From: Micromonospora sp. NBC_00421
GTDB taxonomy: Bacteria; Actinomycetota; Actinomycetes; Mycobacteriales; Micromonosporaceae
NCBI RefSeq assembly: GCF_036017915.1
Contig: NZ_CP107929.1
Span: forward strand, 5,584,001 to 5,648,000
Reading direction: 5' to 3'
Length of the DNA: 64,000 nucleotides
In this document: positions 60,999 to 64,000 of the stretch, in pieces
Position numbering within the stretch: position 1 is the first letter of the stretch
Layout of the letters: each line of letters starts with the position of its first letter
The notes under the pieces: generated by a model
The model's database searches: none
Told to the model about the DNA's origin: nothing
The model's input: the letters and a program-made list of their open reading frames with translations, nothing else
Translations under genes and position numbers: made by a program

Positions 60999-63215
60999 GT
61001 GTCAACACACCGACGTGCCTGGACGCAGCGGGCCGGTGTGGTCGTAGCGCTGGTGGCCGGCGCCCTGCTCACGGTCCCCGCCACACCCGCCTTCGCCGCT
61101 CCGGGCGTCAACAACGTCTCGGCGTCCCCGAGCTCCGTCGAAGCCGGAAAGACTACGCGGGTCAGCTACTCGCTCACGGTGGGTGACGGCTCCCCTGTCG
61201 ACGTCTCGGTCACCTCCAGCAACGGCAAACTGCGCTGCGTGGACGGTTGCAGTCGCAGCAAGGTCGACCAGAGCGGCGGCTCCAGCGCCAGCTTCGCCCT
61301 CGCCGACGACGCGTCGAACGGCTCCGCCACGATCACCGTGAAGGCCGTCGACGCCAACGGCGCCGAGAACTCGGCCAACACCACCGTGACCCTGGTCGCC
61401 AAGGCCGCGCCGCAGACCACAGCGCCCCAGGACAAGCCGACGGTCAAGTCGGTCTCCGGCAAGGTGGTCGTGGCGGCCAACGGCGACCCGGTACCCAACG
61501 CGGTGGTGGGGCTGGAGGATTCGAGCGGCAAGCAGTTCAACACCACGAGCGACGGCAGCGGCAACTTCCGGATCACCGGCTCCACCGCGAACCCGATCGC
61601 GCCGGGATCGATGGTGCTCGGGGCCAGCAAGGACGGCGTCGTCGCCACCAAGCCGATCAACGCGGGTGCCGGGCAGAGCCTGGGCAACCAGCGGATCAGC
61701 CTGGCGTTGAAGGTCGAGGTCAGCCCGAGCGCCACCCCGTCGGTCACGGCAGAGGCCACGCCGACGGAGGAGACGACCGAGGAGACCACCGAGGAGACCA
61801 CCGAACCGACCGGCGGGCAGCAGCAGGCCGCGTCCCAGGACGACGACAGCGGGTTCGGCTCCTTCCTGATCATCCTGCTCGGCGGCCTGTTGGTGGCGGC
61901 CGGCGTCGGCACCATCGTGCTGCTCTGGATCCGGCGCAAGAACGCCGACGCCGACGACGGGGAGGCACCGGGCACCGCCGCAGCGGGTGGCGTTCCCGGC
62001 CCCCGGGGGCCGCGCGGCACCGACGACCAGACCCGGGTGGTCAACCGGGTCGGTGCCGGACCCGACCCGACGATGGTCGGCAGCTCCGCGCTCAGCGACG
62101 CACCGACGATGATGCACCGGCCGGTCGTCGACGACGTCCCGCCGGACCCGTACGCCGCTCCGCCGCAGCCCTACGGCGCACCGCAGGACACCTGGGCCGG
62201 CGCCGGCGGTTACGGCGAGGAACCCCCCGGCCAGGGCGGATACGGCCAGCCGGGCGGTTACGGTGCCGCACCCTCCTCCGGCGGTGGTTACGGTGCGGCG
62301 GGCGCTGCCGGTGCGGCCGGCGGTTACGGCAACGCCCCAGCCTCCGGCGGCGGTTACGGCAACGCCCCAGCCTCCGGCGGCGGTTACGGCAACGCCCCAG
62401 CCTCCGGCGGCGGTTACGGCAACGCCCCAGCCTCCGGCGGCGGTTACGGCAGCCGGGACTACGGCGCGACGGCCGGTGCTGGTTACCCGGCGCAGGAGCA
62501 GCCCGGCGGTTACGGCAACGAACGCTACGACGAGCCCACCGGCCGCTACACCGGCGACAGCACCTCGTACGCACCGGCCGCCGACCCGTACCCGACCAGC
62601 ACCTACCAGCCGGAGCCGGACGCGTACGGCCAGCCCGGTGGCGCGGCCGGTTACGGCCAGCCCGAGCAGGGCGGCTACGGCCGGGGCGCGGAGCCGACCG
62701 GCGGTTATGCCGGCGGTGGCTACGGTCAGCAGGCCGGTTACGACGCAGGCCCGGCACAGGGTTACGGCAGCCAGCACGGCGGCTACGACCAGCCGACCGG
62801 AGCCCACCAGGGCGGCGGAGCCCACCAGGGCGGTTACGACCAGCGCGGCGGTGCCCCGCAGGGCGGTTACGACCACCGTGGCGGTACCCACCAGGGCGGT
62901 TACGACCAGCGCGGCGGTTACGACCAGCAGGCGGGTTACGACCAGCAGGCCGGCTACGGCTCTCCGCAGGGCGGGTACGGGCAGCCCGGTGGTTACGGTG
63001 CCGAGCAACCGCAGGGCGGCTACCGTCAGGAGCCGCCGCAACAGCGCGGCGGCGGCTACGACCAGCAGGGCTACGACCAGCAGCAGGGCGGCTACTACGG
63101 CGATCAGGCCCAGCCCGGTCAGGCCCCCACCGGCCAGGCCCCCACCGGCCAGGCCCGACCGGACGGGCCACCCCCGGAGCACGGCGGACGCCGTCTCGAC
63201 TGGTTGGACGACTGA
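60999..63215 (+). CDS. Surface protein: signal peptide, Ig-like and CNA-B-like domains, TM helix, long Gly/Tyr/Gln-rich cytoplasmic tail
   Basis: Length 738 aa. GTG 60999 with GGAAGG 9 bases upstream. Signal peptide about 1-33 (AFA). Residues 36-135 Ig-like beta domain; 145-235 resembles a carboxypeptidase-regulatory/CNA-B domain (SGKVVVAANGDPVPNAVVGL). A Thr/Glu-rich stalk is followed by a TM helix near 287-312 and RRKN stop-transfer. The final 350 residues are low-complexity GGYGQ/GGYDQ/QQ repeats, predicted intracellular and disordered. No sortase motif. Function unknown. Confidence 0.82.
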   Translation: MSTHRRAWTQRAGVVVALVAGALLTVPATPAFAAPGVNNVSASPSSVEAGKTTRVSYSLTVGDGSPVDVSVTSSNGKLRCVDGCSRSKVDQSGGSSASFALADDASNGSATITVKAVDANGAENSANTTVTLVAKAAPQTTAPQDKPTVKSVSGKVVVAANGDPVPNAVVGLEDSSGKQFNTTSDGSGNFRITGSTANPIAPGSMVLGASKDGVVATKPINAGAGQSLGNQRISLALKVEVSPSATPSVTAEATPTEETTEETTEETTEPTGGQQQAASQDDDSGFGSFLIILLGGLLVAAGVGTIVLLWIRRKNADADDGEAPGTAAAGGVPGPRGPRGTDDQTRVVNRVGAGPDPTMVGSSALSDAPTMMHRPVVDDVPPDPYAAPPQPYGAPQDTWAGAGGYGEEPPGQGGYGQPGGYGAAPSSGGGYGAAGAAGAAGGYGNAPASGGGYGNAPASGGGYGNAPASGGGYGNAPASGGGYGSRDYGATAGAGYPAQEQPGGYGNERYDEPTGRYTGDSTSYAPAADPYPTSTYQPEPDAYGQPGGAAGYGQPEQGGYGRGAEPTGGYAGGGYGQQAGYDAGPAQGYGSQHGGYDQPTGAHQGGGAHQGGYDQRGGAPQGGYDHRGGTHQGGYDQRGGYDQQAGYDQQAGYGSPQGGYGQPGGYGAEQPQGGYRQEPPQQRGGGYDQQGYDQQQGGYYGDQAQPGQAPTGQAPTGQARPDGPPPEHGGRRLDWLDD
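62321..62450 (+). repeat. 30-bp tandem coding repeat
   Basis: Four 30-bp units and a partial fifth, beginning at 62321, 62351, 62381, 62411 and 62441, encoding GGYGNAPASG. Exact at DNA level, so recent or actively maintained duplication. Confidence 0.9.
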
Positions 63216-63258
63216 GACTGGTCGGACGACCGACCCACAGGCGACAGCAACGACGGCG

Positions 63259-63283
63259 GGCCGCCCGGTGAATCCGGGCGGCC
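63259..63283. terminator. Hairpin terminator between convergent genes
   Basis: GGCCGCCCGG (63259-63268) pairs with CCGGGCGGCC (63274-63283), 5-base loop. Confidence 0.7.
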
Positions 63284-63325
63284 TGCCGTGTCACCGGATC
63301 AGCCCCGCTGTGTCACAGCACCGGA

Positions 63326-64000
63326 TCAGCCGGCCGAGAAGACGCCCTGACGGAGCACCGGCACCACGTCCGACCCGTCGAGTTGGACGGCGACCTCGAC
63401 GTCCCCGGCGAAACCGCCCTCGATCAACTCCCGGCCGGAGACGCACCCGCGTACCGCCGCCGGCACGTCGGGGGTGCTGGCCAACGCGGCGAGCGCCATC
63501 GCCGCCTCCACCGAGAGCCCTCCGGGCACCCCGGAGATCGCATCCAGCACGCTTGCCGCACCCAACTGGTCCTCCACCGAGGGGCGTAGCGTGCCGTCCG
63601 GCCAGCGTTCACCGGCGGCCACCACCCCCACCGGGGCATCCGTCGAGCCGTACCCGTGGTGGCGCAGCCATCGTCCGACGGCGCGGGCGTTGCGCAGGCA
63701 GGCCGCGACCACCGGCCGACCGGTGGCACTGGCCGCGGCGCTGATCGCGGAGCCGTTCGGCGACGGCAGCACCAGGTCGGCGACGACCGGCGCGCTGCTC
63801 AGGGCCGCCGGGGAGAGCGACCACGGGTGCTCCGCGCTCGTCTGCCGACGACCCACCGCGGCCACCGCGCCGACCCGCACCGCGTAGTCGGCTGCCTGTT
63901 CTCCCCAGGGGAACGGGTGGACCCGCATCCCCCGGGCGACCGCCACCTCCACGGCGGTGGTGAACGAAAGCACGTCCACCACCACCAGGACCGCACAGAC
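63326..64000 (-). CDS. 2-phosphosulpholactate phosphatase family (ComB-like), partial
   Basis: At least 224 codons, open through the window edge, so the N-terminus is missing. VVDVLSFTTAVEVAVARGM, LPSPNGSAISAAA, and VVAACLRNARAVG with GERW-PDG match the ComB family. In coenzyme M pathways ComB dephosphorylates phosphosulpholactate; actinobacterial homologues probably have other substrates. Coding frame continues upstream as VCAVLV before the shown Met. Confidence 0.85.
   Translation of the reverse strand, partial: VCAVLVVVDVLSFTTAVEVAVARGMRVHPFPWGEQAADYAVRVGAVAAVGRRQTSAEHPWSLSPAALSSAPVVADLVLPSPNGSAISAAASATGRPVVAACLRNARAVGRWLRHHGYGSTDAPVGVVAAGERWPDGTLRPSVEDQLGAASVLDAISGVPGGLSVEAAMALAALASTPDVPAAVRGCVSGRELIEGGFAGDVEVAVQLDGSDVVPVLRQGVFSAG

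Noticed and set aside
62321..62450. Tandem 30-bp repeat considered as CRISPR
   Set aside because: No spacers of distinct sequence, units directly adjoin and encode protein repeats; no cas genes.
61002..63182. Long minus-strand frame opposite the Gly/Tyr-rich protein
   Set aside because: Shadow of low-complexity codons. The plus-strand protein has a signal peptide and TM helix in order.

Overview
High-GC actinobacterial chromosome, most likely Micromonosporaceae (Micromonospora-like). This rests on frequent GTG starts, stop/start overlaps (ATGA or GTGA), a bldC gene beside a valine-dehydrogenase-type gene and purM/purF in the Streptomyces-like order, an SCO5389-family gene beside a zur-type regulator, and short intergenic repeats that I recall from Micromonospora. 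The genus is an inference.

Region 1 (1-9.4 kb) looks like an accessory island. It has an internally deleted IS701-type transposase remnant, then a tightly coupled four-gene minus-strand operon: TIR protein, P-loop NTPase-like protein, SPFH-like coiled-coil protein and DUF4407-like membrane protein. The C-terminus of the TIR protein and the disordered N-terminus of the NTPase-like protein carry the same short motif (TNNF-x3-V-x4-AVFGV). This is the arrangement of bacterial amyloid (prion-like) signalling pairs, where an effector and its activating NTPase share a motif. It is the best candidate for an undescribed immune or cell-death system. A helix-turn-helix/TPR regulator and a divergent small membrane protein follow.

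Region 2 (9.6-24 kb): a two-gene biosynthetic unit (FAD oxidoreductase plus alpha-oxoamine synthase), two membrane-anchored unknowns, a beta/gamma-crystallin-like secreted protein, the zur/SCO5389-family pair with a possible Zur box, an Rrf2 regulator with a perfect inverted-repeat operator and its MFS transporter, a DUF574-type methyltransferase, a GH65 phosphorylase and a PAP2 phosphatase.

Region 3 (22.9-33.7 kb): a Tad/Flp pilus locus with prepilin peptidase, lipoprotein, secreted protein, RcpC/CpaB, TadZ, TadA, TadB, TadC, a Flp-like pilin, three TadE/TadG-type pseudopilins and a LysM protein. A 60-bp-period repeat inside the operon encodes a coupled 38-residue ORF. The locus ends at a 23-bp inverted repeat and a G-tract array.

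Region 4 (34-44 kb): acyl-CoA enzymes, a flavin disulfide-reductase-like protein, and a light-response-type carotenoid cluster (phytoene synthase and photolyase on one strand; prenyl synthase, phytoene desaturase, IPP isomerase and a B12-binding MerR regulator on the other).

Region 5 (44-54 kb): a polysaccharide deacetylase, a Glu/Asp/Phe tRNA cluster, a substrate-binding protein that appears circularly permuted, a beta-oxidation pair, a Ca-binding-repeat protein, and bldC.

Region 6 (54-64 kb): amino-acid dehydrogenase, DUF3073, a radical-SAM RiPP pair whose precursor ends in a cyclophane-type aromatic core, purM, purF, a sterol-carrier-family protein, a cell-envelope protein with a long Gly/Tyr/Gln-rich tail, and a ComB-like phosphatase cut by the window edge.
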